In this document: positions 7,779 through 15,631 of the stretch, piece after piece
Numbering within the stretch: position 1 is the stretch's first letter
How the letters are laid out: each line of letters starts with the position of its first letter
Origin: Phascolarctobacterium sp.
GTDB taxonomy: Bacteria; Bacillota; Negativicutes; Acidaminococcales; Acidaminococcaceae
DNA: 25,219 nucleotides
Direction: 5' to 3'
Assembly (NCBI GenBank): GCA_004558595.1
Contig: SFCN01000023.1
Coordinates: forward strand, 1 to 25,219
Notes under the pieces: model-generated
Databases searched by the model: none
What the model was told of the DNA's origin: nothing
Seen by the model: only the letters and a program-made list of their open reading frames with translations
Position numbers and translations under genes: made by a program

Positions 7779-7800
7779 GTAGTAAAACTCTTATATGTAA

Positions 7801-9036
7801 TTAGAACATTCCACGAATCTTCATAGCCTCGACAAGGCTGGACAATGCCACAATATAAGCTGCTACACGCATATCAACGCCATACTGCTCTGCCTTCCCA
7901 TGCACTTCCTTAAAGGCCTTAATCATCATCGCTGTCTGCTTCTCGATAACCTCTTCCTCGCTCCAGAAATAACGATACAAATTCTGAACCCATTCAAAAT
8001 AGCTTACGGTTACGCCGCCACCATTAGCCAAAATATCCGGTACTACAAATACTCCCTTAGCATCAAGAATAGCATCCGCATCCGGAGTTGTGGGTCCATT
8101 AGCACCCTCGGCAATAATCGTAGCTTGTACAGCATCTGCATTTTCCGCAGTAATCTGTAACTCCATAGCGCAGGGTGCCAAAACAGTTACCTTCATAGCC
8201 AAAAGCTCAGCATTCGTAATCGCCTTGCTACCAGGATACCCTACAACACTACCGGTCTCCTTCACATACTTATCTACATCATAGCAATCAAAGCCTTCAG
8301 GATTGTATATTGCGCCAAAAACGTCGCTCAAGGCCACAACCTTAACCCCAGCATCACAGAACAGCTTCGCTGTCCAGCTGCCCACATTGCCAAAGCCCTG
8401 CACAGCTGCAGTAGCATCACTCGGGGCGATGCCCTTCAGCTTCAAAGCCTCCAGAGCGGCCACTACGACACCACGGCCGGTAGCAGCAGTACGACCTAAG
8501 GACCCGCCCACAGCAATAGCCTTACCAGTGATAAATCCAGGCTCGTATTGACCGGTCAGTTTGCTAAATTCATCCATCATCCAGCCCATAATCTGAGCAT
8601 TAGTATTCATATCAGGAGCGGGAATATCGCGCTTTTCGCCAATAATCGGCGCTATTTTATCAATAAACCCACGAGTCAAGGCCTCTAATTCACGCTTAGA
8701 AAGCTTGGAGGGATCCACAATAATACCGCCCTTGCCACCACCGTAGGGCAGTCCTGCCACAGCGCATTTGCAGGTCATCCAAAAGGCCAGGGTCTTAACC
8801 TCATCCATATTTACATTTTGATGATAACGTACACCACCCTTAGCAGGACCGAGAATGGTGCTGTGCTGGCTACGATAGCCAGTGAAAACCTTAGTCGTAC
8901 CATCATCCATCTTTACAGGAATAGCAACCTCTAAAGTACGTTCCGGTGTAGCGATAATCTTTGCTGCGCCTTCGTCAAGCTGCATTGCTTCAATCGCTCT
9001 ATTCAGGGGAATCTGGGCCATTTCAAAAATATTCAT
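7801..9036 (-). CDS. gdhA: Glu/Leu/Phe/Val dehydrogenase, probably NAD(P)-dependent glutamate dehydrogenase
   Basis: Interconverts glutamate and 2-oxoglutarate plus ammonia in the cytoplasm; the 411-residue length and motifs fit the hexameric small-subunit GDH family of the RocG/GudB kind. Active-site pieces are GPAKGGVRYH (substrate Lys66), the MTCKCAVAGLPYGGGKGG region (substrate Lys90, catalytic Lys102) and PAPDMNTN. The Rossmann domain shows VQGFGNVGSW (GxGxxG). Cofactor preference cannot be read with confidence. The start is ATG 9036, not the in-frame GTG at 9042, because AAGGAGG is 7 nt from the ATG and only 1 nt from the GTG. It is transcribed alone, with its own promoter and terminator. 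Substrate specificity for leucine or phenylalanine is less likely but not excluded. Confidence 0.93.
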   Translation of the reverse strand: MNIFEMAQIPLNRAIEAMQLDEGAAKIIATPERTLEVAIPVKMDDGTTKVFTGYRSQHSTILGPAKGGVRYHQNVNMDEVKTLAFWMTCKCAVAGLPYGGGKGGIIVDPSKLSKRELEALTRGFIDKIAPIIGEKRDIPAPDMNTNAQIMGWMMDEFSKLTGQYEPGFITGKAIAVGGSLGRTAATGRGVVVAALEALKLKGIAPSDATAAVQGFGNVGSWTAKLFCDAGVKVVALSDVFGAIYNPEGFDCYDVDKYVKETGSVVGYPGSKAITNAELLAMKVTVLAPCAMELQITAENADAVQATIIAEGANGPTTPDADAILDAKGVFVVPDILANGGGVTVSYFEWVQNLYRYFWSEEEVIEKQTAMMIKAFKEVHGKAEQYGVDMRVAAYIVALSSLVEAMKIRGMF

Positions 9037-9080
9037 AATCACGCCTCCTTTACAAGGTATTTTACCCTTGTGCTGTTCTT

Positions 9081-9110
9081 ATTATAACGTGTATACAGAA
9101 TACTTGTAAA
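9081..9110 (-). promoter_or_regulatory. Sigma70-type promoter of gdhA with a palindrome in the spacer
   Basis: Minus strand: -35 TTTACA (complement of 9105-9110), 18-nt spacer, -10 TATAAT (complement of 9081-9086), about 45 nt before the gdhA ATG. The spacer contains GTATTCTGTATAC (9091-9103), whose ends GTAT/ATAC are complementary; this could be an operator, though palindromes this short also arise by chance. Confidence 0.7.
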
Positions 9111-9189
9111 TAATTTTCAGCTAAATTCACAAATTTTTCGCATTTATAGTATACTGAATAATGCTTTTTGCTTTCTTTAGTCTAGCATA

Positions 9190-9221
9190 ATAAAAGCAGC
9201 CCTAAAAAGAGCTGCTTTTTC
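9190..9221 (-). terminator. Intrinsic terminator of the HD-domain gene (bidirectional)
   Basis: Perfect 9-bp stem AAAAGCAGC/GCTGCTTTT (9192-9200 and 9211-9219) with a 10-nt loop. A-rich and T-rich flanks on both sides make it work in either direction. It begins about 10 nt after the stop of the HD-domain gene. Confidence 0.85.
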
Positions 9222-9231
9222 GCAATATCTG

Positions 9232-10431
9232 CTATTCATTTAATGGGAACTCATCATAAACTCTACCAAAATCTATACCACCAATGACCTTATTTCTATA
9301 CAGGGCTCTGATACTTCTTTCGCCCTCCTCCATTGGGGGAGAAGTAATACCATAACGTCTGCTCAGCCATACCTCTACGAAAGCGGCCAGATTGTCGCAG
9401 GCCTTCAAAACCTGTCCATCTATAGCGTGATAGCCCTGCTCATTGTAGCGCAGATTAATCTCTTCAATAGTTGTTTGCACGATCTTGCCATTAACCTTAG
9501 CTCTATTGGTAAACTCGTTTTGCGTGTAGTACAATATATCCTCATGCCAGCTATATGGTAAAAGTGGCAAAATTTTCTCGGCCACCAAGCGTTCCTCGAT
9601 TTTTTTAATCAACTCATCCAAGCCCGGCACGCTACGCTTCACTGGGCTCACAATGTCCCGCGTCAAAACCTCGGGCAAATCGTGGAACAAGCCACAGAGA
9701 AAATCGCCCACAATACGCTCATCACATGCATCCAGCTTGACCGCGCAAAAATAACCCATAATAGCAACTAACAACACATGTCCCATAACGGAAGTTTCTG
9801 GCACACGGGGCGATTGAGCCCAACGTCTTTGGAAACGCAGCTGACCAATCAAGTCGATAAACTTGCTGCTCTTCCCCTTCAAGGCTAACTTTTTCACTGC
9901 CGCCAAATCATAGTGGTCCTCCAGCTCGCTTTCAATAATAGCCTTGGTATCCTCACTACCATAAATACCTTCATTAAAGTGATAAATAATTTCAAACTCC
10001 CACTTGGTTGCCAAATAATGGGCCGCTTTAAGCAGCTTTTTCTCCATGGGGCAGTAGTTAGTATCCTCCAGATATCTTTGCATCTTCTGCATAAAGTCTT
10101 CTTGAATATCGGGAATGCGTCGCCGTAGCTCCCCATAAACCCACTCGTTTAGATCCTTGCCGTACACACGCATCATTTCGTGGAACACAGTAGGCTTAAT
10201 GTCCGTCAGCACATTACGCTGTAAAAACTCAAAAATACCGCCCTCAATTAGGCAGCGCCAATTAATCTTCGCGCCATGGTCATCCTCCTCATGCCGTGCC
10301 AGCACATAGACAATCATCATCTTATGTGCTTGCTTATCTAATTCAGTAAAGCCCATGGGGCGAATATGCTCATTCCAGCGCTGAATATGGGCAGCTTCGT
10401 ATAAAAACTCTATGAAACTTTTCGTAAGCAT
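9232..10431 (-). CDS. HD-domain phosphohydrolase, YfbR-like, with apparent tandem HD domains
   Basis: Cytoplasmic metal-dependent phosphohydrolase of the HD superfamily, closest in style to YfbR/HD_3 nucleotidases. I start it at ATG 10431 (399 aa), preceded by AGGAGG at 6 nt, rather than 18 codons upstream. The C-terminal half has the catalytic set: RRW (203-204), ETSVMGH (His218), LFHDLPE (His250-Asp251) and TRD (Asp259). The N-terminal half has a matching but degenerate pattern: QRW near 18-19, His37 in DKQAHK, and GIFEFLQRNVLTDIKP (65-80) aligning with GLFHDLPEVLTRDIVSP, with His-Asp replaced by Glu-Phe. This suggests an internal duplication with an inactive first copy. Substrate unknown; a monocistronic unit between two terminators. 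Confidence 0.82.
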   Translation of the reverse strand: MLTKSFIEFLYEAAHIQRWNEHIRPMGFTELDKQAHKMMIVYVLARHEEDDHGAKINWRCLIEGGIFEFLQRNVLTDIKPTVFHEMMRVYGKDLNEWVYGELRRRIPDIQEDFMQKMQRYLEDTNYCPMEKKLLKAAHYLATKWEFEIIYHFNEGIYGSEDTKAIIESELEDHYDLAAVKKLALKGKSSKFIDLIGQLRFQRRWAQSPRVPETSVMGHVLLVAIMGYFCAVKLDACDERIVGDFLCGLFHDLPEVLTRDIVSPVKRSVPGLDELIKKIEERLVAEKILPLLPYSWHEDILYYTQNEFTNRAKVNGKIVQTTIEEINLRYNEQGYHAIDGQVLKACDNLAAFVEVWLSRRYGITSPPMEEGERSIRALYRNKVIGGIDFGRVYDEFPLNE

Positions 10432-10483
10432 GCTATTCCTCCTGTACATTGCGCTATATATTTCTATTTTACTACAAATATAC

Positions 10484-10514
10484 AAAAAGAAAAAGCAGGA
10501 ACCGAAGTTCCTGC
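10484..10514 (-). terminator. Intrinsic terminator of the ribosomal protein/rpoA cluster
   Basis: Minus-strand hairpin GCAGGAAC-TTCG-GTTCCTGC (10514-10507 with 10502-10495): 8-bp perfect stem, stable UUCG tetraloop, followed by TTTTTCTTTTT. It begins about 20 nt after the rplQ stop and ends the 30-gene cluster. Confidence 0.93.
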
Positions 10515-10533
10515 TTGAAGCTCTTTTATTAAA

Positions 10534-10872
10534 TTAGATGAGCTCGATAATAGCCATTTCTGCAGCATCGCCGCGACGGGGACCTACTCTGTAAATACGA
10601 GTAAAGCCGCCTTGTCTGCCTTCATATTTCGGAGCGATTTCTTCAAACAGCTTTTTGGTAACAGTTTCGTCAACCAGTACAGCCAGAACCTGACGACGAG
10701 CATGCAGGTCATTGCGTTTTGCCAAAGTAATCAGTTGAGCGGATTGCTTAGCAACTTCTTTAGCTTTGGTAACGGTGGTTTCGATTCTGCCATATTTGAA
10801 GAAGGAAGTTAAAATGCTACGAAACAGAGCTTTACGGTTGCTGGAGTTACGACCCAGTTTTCTGTATGCCAT
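10534..10872 (-). CDS. rplQ: 50S ribosomal protein L17
   Basis: Large-subunit protein near the polypeptide exit tunnel. The 112-residue product starts MAYRKLGRNSSNRKALFRS and ends with GPRRGDAAEMAIIEL, both typical of bacterial L17 of normal (about 115 aa) length. It follows rpoA by 19 nt, with an AAGGGGG Shine-Dalgarno directly behind the rpoA stop, and is the last gene before the strong cluster terminator. The rpoA-rplQ ending of the alpha operon is the common bacterial arrangement. Confidence 0.98.
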   Translation of the reverse strand: MAYRKLGRNSSNRKALFRSILTSFFKYGRIETTVTKAKEVAKQSAQLITLAKRNDLHARRQVLAVLVDETVTKKLFEEIAPKYEGRQGGFTRIYRVGPRRGDAAEMAIIELI

Positions 10873-10891
10873 GTGCTTCTGACCCCCTTAA

Positions 10892-11854
10892 TTATTCTTC
10901 ATCAGTTTTGCGTAAGGACAATCCCAGATCGCTAAGCTTCTTCTTAACTTCATCCAGGGATTTCTTACCCAGGTTACGAACCTTCATCATATCTTCTTCG
11001 GTCTTTTGAGTTAATTCCTCAACGGTATTGATACCGGCGCGACGCAGGCAGTTATTGCTGCGCACGGACAGATCAAGATCGTCAATGGACATTTGAGCCG
11101 GTCCATTTTCAGGCTTATCCTCTGCTACAGCTTCGCTACCGCCCTTCAGGTTGATAGTGCCAGCATCAGCATCGCCAGTATGGAACAACTTGAGATAATC
11201 AATTAAGATGCCGGAAGCTACATTCACAGCTTCATCGGGCATAATGCTACCATCAGTCCAAACTTCCAAAGTCAGTTTGTCGTAGTTAGTAACATTACCT
11301 ACGCGGGTATCATTAACAGCAAATTTTACTCTGGTAATAGGAGAGTAAATGGAATCGACCGGGATAATGCCGATAGGTTGATCCTGTTGCTTGTTTTTAT
11401 CCGCAGGCACATAACCGAGGCCTTTATCAACATGGATTTCCATATTGAAGACTGCGTCCTTATCCAAAGTCGCAATGTGCAGCTCAGGGTTCAAAATCTC
11501 TACATCGCTGTCAGCCACAATATTAGCTGCAGTTACCTCTTGCTCACCAGAGCATTCAATGCGCAGGACTTTTTCCTCTTCGCCTTCCATTTTCAGGCAC
11601 AATGCCTTGATGTTCAGAATAATGTCTGCGACATCTTCACGAACACCAGGAATAGTAGCAAACTCATGCAGTACGCCGTCGATTTTGACGTAGGTTACTG
11701 CGGCACCCGGCAGGGAGGACAGCAGAACACGACGCAGGCTGTTGCCCAGTGTAATGCCATAGCCTCTCTCCAGCGGCTCCCAAACAAATTTGCCATAGCG
11801 ACCATCTTCGCTGATCTCAGCTGTAACCATCTTAGGTTTTTCCATTTCAATCAT
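10892..11854 (-). CDS. rpoA: DNA-directed RNA polymerase subunit alpha
   Basis: Scaffold subunit whose dimer starts RNA polymerase assembly. The N-terminal domain (about 1-228) shows RGYGITLGNSLRRVLLSSLPG and IPGVREDV. A variable acidic/Gly linker follows (about 229-252), then the C-terminal domain (about 254-315) that contacts UP-element DNA and activators, with DLSVRSNNCLRRAGI and RNLGKKSLDEVKKKL. Length 320 aa is normal. Start ATG 11854 has AAGGAGG 8 nt upstream. It is separated from rpsD by 70 nt, the widest gap between genes inside the cluster, with a 6-bp hairpin in that gap. Confidence 0.98.
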   Translation of the reverse strand: MIEMEKPKMVTAEISEDGRYGKFVWEPLERGYGITLGNSLRRVLLSSLPGAAVTYVKIDGVLHEFATIPGVREDVADIILNIKALCLKMEGEEEKVLRIECSGEQEVTAANIVADSDVEILNPELHIATLDKDAVFNMEIHVDKGLGYVPADKNKQQDQPIGIIPVDSIYSPITRVKFAVNDTRVGNVTNYDKLTLEVWTDGSIMPDEAVNVASGILIDYLKLFHTGDADAGTINLKGGSEAVAEDKPENGPAQMSIDDLDLSVRSNNCLRRAGINTVEELTQKTEEDMMKVRNLGKKSLDEVKKKLSDLGLSLRKTDEE

Positions 11855-11875
11855 TCGGAAAGCCTCCTTCTTTCG

Positions 11876-11892
11876 CGTATTACCACAATACG
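11876..11892 (-). promoter_or_regulatory. Small hairpin in the rpsD-rpoA gap
   Basis: Perfect 6-bp inverted repeat CGTATT/AATACG (11876-11881 and 11887-11892) with a 5-nt loop, located just before the rpoA Shine-Dalgarno. It has no U-tract and is not a terminator. It may affect processing or rpoA translation; chance is also possible. Confidence 0.3.
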
Positions 11893-11924
11893 TCTCTCAG
11901 TGGGTGGCATAAGATGTCCATTAA

Positions 11925-12518
11925 TTATTTAGAGTACAACTCAACGATGAAGTGCTCTTCAATAGGAACATCAATTTCCTCACGAGTCGGGTAACGGTCT
12001 ACTTTGCCGCCCAGATTAGCAGCATCCAGAACCAGCCAAGCCGGAACTGCTTTAGTAGCCAGAGCTTCGTCCATGCCTTTGAAATATTCCTTAGCACGGC
12101 TGTTTTCCATTACGGTTACAACGTCACCAGCTTTAACCAAAGCGGAAGGAATGTCCAAACGCTTGCCGTTAACAGCAATGTGGCCATGTCTTACGATTTG
12201 GCGAGCTTGACGGCGGGTGTTAGCCAAGCCCAGACGGAAAACAACGTTGTCAATTCTTCTTTCCAAAAGGATCAGCAGGTTTTCACCGGTGATGCCTTCC
12301 ATTTTCTTAGCTTTATCATAGTAGCCACGGAATTGTTTTTCCAGGACACCATAGATAAATTTAGCTTTTTGTTTTTCAGTTAACTGAATGCCATACTCGC
12401 TTTTCTTTCTGTTTTGGCGTTTAGCTTGGCGCTTAGATTCCTTGCTAATGCCCAGAAATTGAGGAGCAAGACCTAAAGATCTGCATCTTTTCAGGACAGG
12501 CGTTCTATCAATTGCCAT
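11925..12518 (-). CDS. rpsD: 30S ribosomal protein S4
   Basis: Primary 16S-binding protein that nucleates 5'-domain assembly. The 197 residues begin MAIDRTPVLKRCRSLGLAPQ, followed by a basic segment. The S4 RNA-binding domain (about 85-150) is seen in LLERRIDNVVFRLGLA, TRRQARQIVRHGHIAVNG and VKAGD. Only one cysteine occurs near the N-terminus, so this is the zinc-free form of S4. In Bacillus subtilis S4 represses its own mRNA from a separate locus; here rpsD sits inside the alpha operon between rpsK and rpoA, and no S4-binding pseudoknot was identified. Confidence 0.98.
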   Translation of the reverse strand: MAIDRTPVLKRCRSLGLAPQFLGISKESKRQAKRQNRKKSEYGIQLTEKQKAKFIYGVLEKQFRGYYDKAKKMEGITGENLLILLERRIDNVVFRLGLANTRRQARQIVRHGHIAVNGKRLDIPSALVKAGDVVTVMENSRAKEYFKGMDEALATKAVPAWLVLDAANLGGKVDRYPTREEIDVPIEEHFIVELYSK

Positions 12519-12534
12519 CTATGTACACCTCCAA

Positions 12535-12927
12535 TTATACTCTTCTACGTTTCGGCGGACGGCAGCCGTTATGCGGAATGGGGGTAACGTCCTTAATGGA
12601 GTTAACTTCCAGACCTGCAGCTTGAAGTGCACGGATAGCAGCTTCACGACCTGCGCCGGGGCCTTTTACAAATACTTCAACATTCTTCAAGCCATGCTCC
12701 ATAGCAGCCTTGGTTGCTTCTTCAGCAGCCATTTGCGCAGCAAACGGAGTGCTCTTACGGCTGCCACGGAAACCGAGGCCGCCTGCGGAGGCCCAGCTCA
12801 AAACGTTACCTTCAGTATCGGAGATGGTAACAATAGTATTATTGAAGGTGGAGCGAATGTGTGCTACACCGTTAATGATATTTTTGCTAACTTTCTTTTT
12901 GTTGCGAACAACTTTCTTGCCAGCCAC
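12535..12927 (-). CDS. rpsK: 30S ribosomal protein S11
   Basis: Small-subunit platform protein near the mRNA exit and E site. The 130-residue product shows GVAHIRSTFNNTIVTISD, GFRGSRKSTPFAAQ, VKGPGAGREAAIRALQ and the basic C-terminal tail HNGCRPPKRRRV. Start is GTG at 12927. It is 16 nt before rpsD and 22 nt after rpsM. Confidence 0.98.
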   Translation of the reverse strand: MAGKKVVRNKKKVSKNIINGVAHIRSTFNNTIVTISDTEGNVLSWASAGGLGFRGSRKSTPFAAQMAAEEATKAAMEHGLKNVEVFVKGPGAGREAAIRALQAAGLEVNSIKDVTPIPHNGCRPPKRRRV

Positions 12928-12949
12928 TGGTTTATCCCTCCCTCGCTAA

Positions 12950-13318
12950 TTATTTCTTTTTGCCTGCAATAGTACGTTTCGGACCTTTACGGGTGCGGGC
13001 ATTGTTCTTAGTGTTTTGACCGCGTACGGGCAGACCCATACGATGTCTACGGCCACGATAGGAGCCAATTTCAATTAAGCGTTTGATGTTGAGGGATTCC
13101 TCACGACGGAGGTCACCTTCTACTTTATAGTCGTTATCCAGGGTCTCACGAATCTTGGAAACTTCTTCCTCGGTCAGATCACGAACGCGAGTGTCAGGAT
13201 TAATACCAGTTTTAGCTAAGATTTCACGAGAGAGAGTCAGGCCGATACCATAAATATACGGCAGTGCATACTCAATGCGTTTATCTCTCGGCAAATCGAC
13301 ACCAGAAATACGTGCCAT
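12950..13318 (-). CDS. rpsM: 30S ribosomal protein S13
   Basis: Small-subunit head protein contacting P-site tRNA and bridging to the 50S. The 122 residues show MARISGVDLPRDKRIEYAL, IYGIG (helix-two-turn-helix), RRHRMGLPVRGQNTKNNART and a lysine-rich tail GPKRTIAGKKK that reaches toward the P site. Start ATG 13318 has AAGGAGGTG spaced 7 nt, directly after the rpmJ stop. Confidence 0.98.
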   Translation of the reverse strand: MARISGVDLPRDKRIEYALPYIYGIGLTLSREILAKTGINPDTRVRDLTEEEVSKIRETLDNDYKVEGDLRREESLNIKRLIEIGSYRGRRHRMGLPVRGQNTKNNARTRKGPKRTIAGKKK

Positions 13319-13335
13319 TAATGTGCACCTCCTTC

Positions 13336-13449
13336 TTAACCTTGTTTTTGTTTATGCTTCGGGTTTTCGCAAATTACCATTACATGGCCTTTACGTTTAA
13401 TGACTTTGCATTTTTCACATATTGGCTTAACAGACGGTCTTACTTTCAT
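13336..13449 (-). CDS. rpmJ: 50S ribosomal protein L36 (zinc-binding form)
   Basis: 37-residue protein, found by translating the minus strand from ATG 13449 to TAA 13336. It begins MKVRPSVKPICEKCKVIKRK and carries the complete zinc site Cys11, Cys14, Cys27 and His32 (C-plus form). It lies between infA and rpsM as in most bacteria. Its Shine-Dalgarno is GAGGAGG in the short gap after infA. Confidence 0.97.
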   Translation of the reverse strand: MKVRPSVKPICEKCKVIKRKGHVMVICENPKHKQKQG

Positions 13450-13479
13450 AATTTAAACCTCCTCTTTGCCTGTTTAGGG

Positions 13480-13698
13480 TTATTTATACCGATAAGTAAT
13501 TCTTCCACGATTGAGGTCGTACGGAGTAAGCTCCACGGTAACCTTATCACCAGGCAAAATCTTGATGAAGTTCATACGAATCTTACCGGATATATGTGCT
13601 AGAATTACATGACCGTTTACCAGTTGTACTTGGAACATAGCATTGGGAAGAGCTTCAAGAATTGTGCCTTCAACCTCAATTACATCCTGTTTGGACAC
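13480..13698 (-). CDS. infA: Translation initiation factor IF-1
   Basis: 72-residue OB-fold factor that occupies the 30S A site during initiation. It reads MSKQDVIEVEGTILEALPNA and contains NGHVILAHISGKIRMN and the C-terminal DLNRGRITYRYK, all diagnostic. Start is GTG at 13698 with AAGGAGG 7 nt away; that Shine-Dalgarno overlaps the adk stop codon. No map gene lies between adk and infA, unlike many Bacillota. Confidence 0.98.
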   Translation of the reverse strand: MSKQDVIEVEGTILEALPNAMFQVQLVNGHVILAHISGKIRMNFIKILPGDKVTVELTPYDLNRGRITYRYK

Positions 13699-13710
13699 CT
13701 CTTTACCTCC

Positions 13711-14361
13711 TTATTTGCTACATCCGAGACTAGCCTTCACATCAGCATATACCTTGTCGATAGCCTGTAGGCCGTCGATGTCCTTGAATAAGCCTTGTTT
13801 GGTATAGTACTCGATCAACGGTTCAGTTTGAGCATGATATGCTTGTAAACGATTCTTTACGGTTTCCTCTTTATCATCATCACGTTGATAGAGGTTGCCG
13901 CCGCACTTATCGCACACGCCTTCTACCTTGCTGGGGTTGAAGCTTACATGATAGGTAGCGCCGCAAGCCTTGCAGATGCGGCGACCAGTTACACGGCCAA
14001 CCAGCTCGGAGTCGGGAACAGCGATATTCACAACACCGGTCAATTTAATGCCCAGGTCTTTCAGGATTCCGTCCAGAGCAATCGCTTGCTCCTCAGTTCT
14101 CGGGAAGCCATCTAAAATGAAGCCATTTGCACATTCTGGCTTGGACAAGCCTTCACGAACGATGCCAATGGTTACGACGTCGGGGACCAAGCCACCAGCG
14201 TCCATGTATCTTTTTGCCTCTTTACCAAGCTCGGTGCCTTGCTTTACAGCAGCACGGAACATGTCACCTGTAGAGATGTGAGGGATTTTAAATTCATCAA
14301 TGAGTCTTTCTGCTTGAGTGCCTTTGCCAGCACCCGGAGGTCCCATTAAAAGAATATACAT
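13711..14361 (-). CDS. adk: Adenylate kinase (zinc-lid form)
   Basis: Catalyses ATP + AMP to 2 ADP, balancing adenine nucleotides in the cytosol. 216 residues: P-loop GPPGAGKGTQ (7-16), AMP-binding HISTGDMFR and LDGFPRT, then the LID domain with four cysteines, Cys130, Cys133, Cys150 and Cys153, forming the structural zinc site usual in Gram-positive-lineage enzymes. It follows secY by 12 nt. Its stop lies inside the infA Shine-Dalgarno, so translation of the two genes is probably linked. Confidence 0.98.
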   Translation of the reverse strand: MYILLMGPPGAGKGTQAERLIDEFKIPHISTGDMFRAAVKQGTELGKEAKRYMDAGGLVPDVVTIGIVREGLSKPECANGFILDGFPRTEEQAIALDGILKDLGIKLTGVVNIAVPDSELVGRVTGRRICKACGATYHVSFNPSKVEGVCDKCGGNLYQRDDDKEETVKNRLQAYHAQTEPLIEYYTKQGLFKDIDGLQAIDKVYADVKASLGCSK

Positions 14362-14373
14362 TCTGAATTCCTC

Positions 14374-15630
14374 CTATTTCATAAAGCCATGATAATGACG
14401 CATCAGTACCAGAGACTCTATCTGCTTCATAGTATCCAATGCAACGCCGACTACGATCAAAAGAGCAGTACCGCCGAAGTAGATACCTTCGATACGGGTC
14501 ATCCAGCCAATAGCATGAGGCATGAGCGCGATTAAAGAGAGGAAGATGGCGCCTGCCAGAGTTATTCTGGACATTACTCTATCAAGATAATCAGTTGTAG
14601 GCTTACCAGGACGAAGTCCCGGGATAAAGCCGCCGTTCTTTTTGATATTGTCGGAAAGATCTCCGATATTAAAGCTTACCGCTGTATAGAAGTAAGTGAA
14701 GAACAAAATCATCAGAACGTAGAGAGTGGTCTGCACGGGACTACCCCATTCGAACCACTTACCAAGGGTTTTAACCCAGGGTACATCCACAAACTGAGCG
14801 ATAGTCACCGGGAACATCAGAACGCTGGAAGCGAAGATGATGGGAATAACGCCCGCTGTGTTGACCTTTAAGGGGATATAGCTTGTATGACCGCCATATG
14901 CTTTCTTGCCTACAACACGCTTTGCATATTGAACGGGAATTTTGCGAATACCCTGGGAAATCATGATTACAAAAACGATCATGGCCAGAGCAATAGCCGC
15001 GAACAAAATTACGTTCAAAATGTTGACCGTGCCTGCTTGTAAATATTGGAAAATTATTTTTAAGCCATCGGGCAGTCGGGAAACGATACCGGCAAAGATG
15101 ATCAAGGAGATACCATTGCCAACACCGCGAGCAGTCATCTGCTCACCAATCCACATGAGGAAGACCGTTCCTGCGGTTAACGTCAAGGCAATCAGCAGAA
15201 TCGAGCCGATTCCGGGGTTATTGATCGCCATGCGCAGGCCGTAGGCCATGCCGCAGGCTTGGATAAACGCCAAAGCCACCGTCAGCATACGAGTGAGCTT
15301 TGTCGTTTTCTTGTAGCCTTCTTCGCCCTCCTTGGACCATTGCTCCAAGGTCGGTACAACCACCTTCAACAGCTGCAAAATAATTGAAGCGTTGATATAT
15401 GGGGTAATACTCATAGCAAAAATTGAGAATTTGCTCAAGGCGCCGCCGCTGAACATATCCAACAGGCCAAACAGGTTGCCGCTGCGGAAGAGCTGTTCAA
15501 TTACTGAAGCGTTTACGCCAGGAACAGGGATATGTGTTCCAGCCCTGAATACGATGAACATGGCGAGAGTAAATATAACTTTTTGCCTGAGTTCTGTTAT
15601 TCTAAAAATGTTTGCGAGGGCTGCTAACAC
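14374..15630 (-). CDS. secY: Preprotein translocase subunit SecY
   Basis: Central channel of the Sec translocon, ten transmembrane helices in 418 residues. Markers include GTHIPVPGVN, the plug-region FSGGALSKFSIFAMSITPYINAS segment, IPLKVNTAGVIPIIFASS and the cytoplasmic GFIPGLRPGKPT loop. Start is GTG at 15630, one base after the rplO stop. The Shine-Dalgarno GAGGTGAT lies in the rplO coding end, so the genes are closely coupled. Confidence 0.98.
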   Translation of the reverse strand: MLAALANIFRITELRQKVIFTLAMFIVFRAGTHIPVPGVNASVIEQLFRSGNLFGLLDMFSGGALSKFSIFAMSITPYINASIILQLLKVVVPTLEQWSKEGEEGYKKTTKLTRMLTVALAFIQACGMAYGLRMAINNPGIGSILLIALTLTAGTVFLMWIGEQMTARGVGNGISLIIFAGIVSRLPDGLKIIFQYLQAGTVNILNVILFAAIALAMIVFVIMISQGIRKIPVQYAKRVVGKKAYGGHTSYIPLKVNTAGVIPIIFASSVLMFPVTIAQFVDVPWVKTLGKWFEWGSPVQTTLYVLMILFFTYFYTAVSFNIGDLSDNIKKNGGFIPGLRPGKPTTDYLDRVMSRITLAGAIFLSLIALMPHAIGWMTRIEGIYFGGTALLIVVGVALDTMKQIESLVLMRHYHGFMK

Positions 15631-15631
15631 T

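Larger units (their letters stand above)
7350..7800. other. 451-bp gap between gdhA and the hydantoinase-like gene
   Basis: From right to left it holds the gdhA terminator (7750-7778), an inverted-repeat-bounded segment (7458-7752) and an approximately 100-nt AT-rich leader of the hydantoinase-like gene with its AAGGAGG at 7357-7363. I could not find a convincing -35/-10 pair in the leader. No tRNA, rRNA or recognised riboswitch core is visible. Small frames exist here but none has a persuasive ribosome-binding site. Confidence 0.7.

Noticed and set aside
9037..9042. GTG at 9042 as the start of gdhA
   Set aside because: It is only 1 nt from the Shine-Dalgarno; ATG 9036 has the normal 7-nt spacing.
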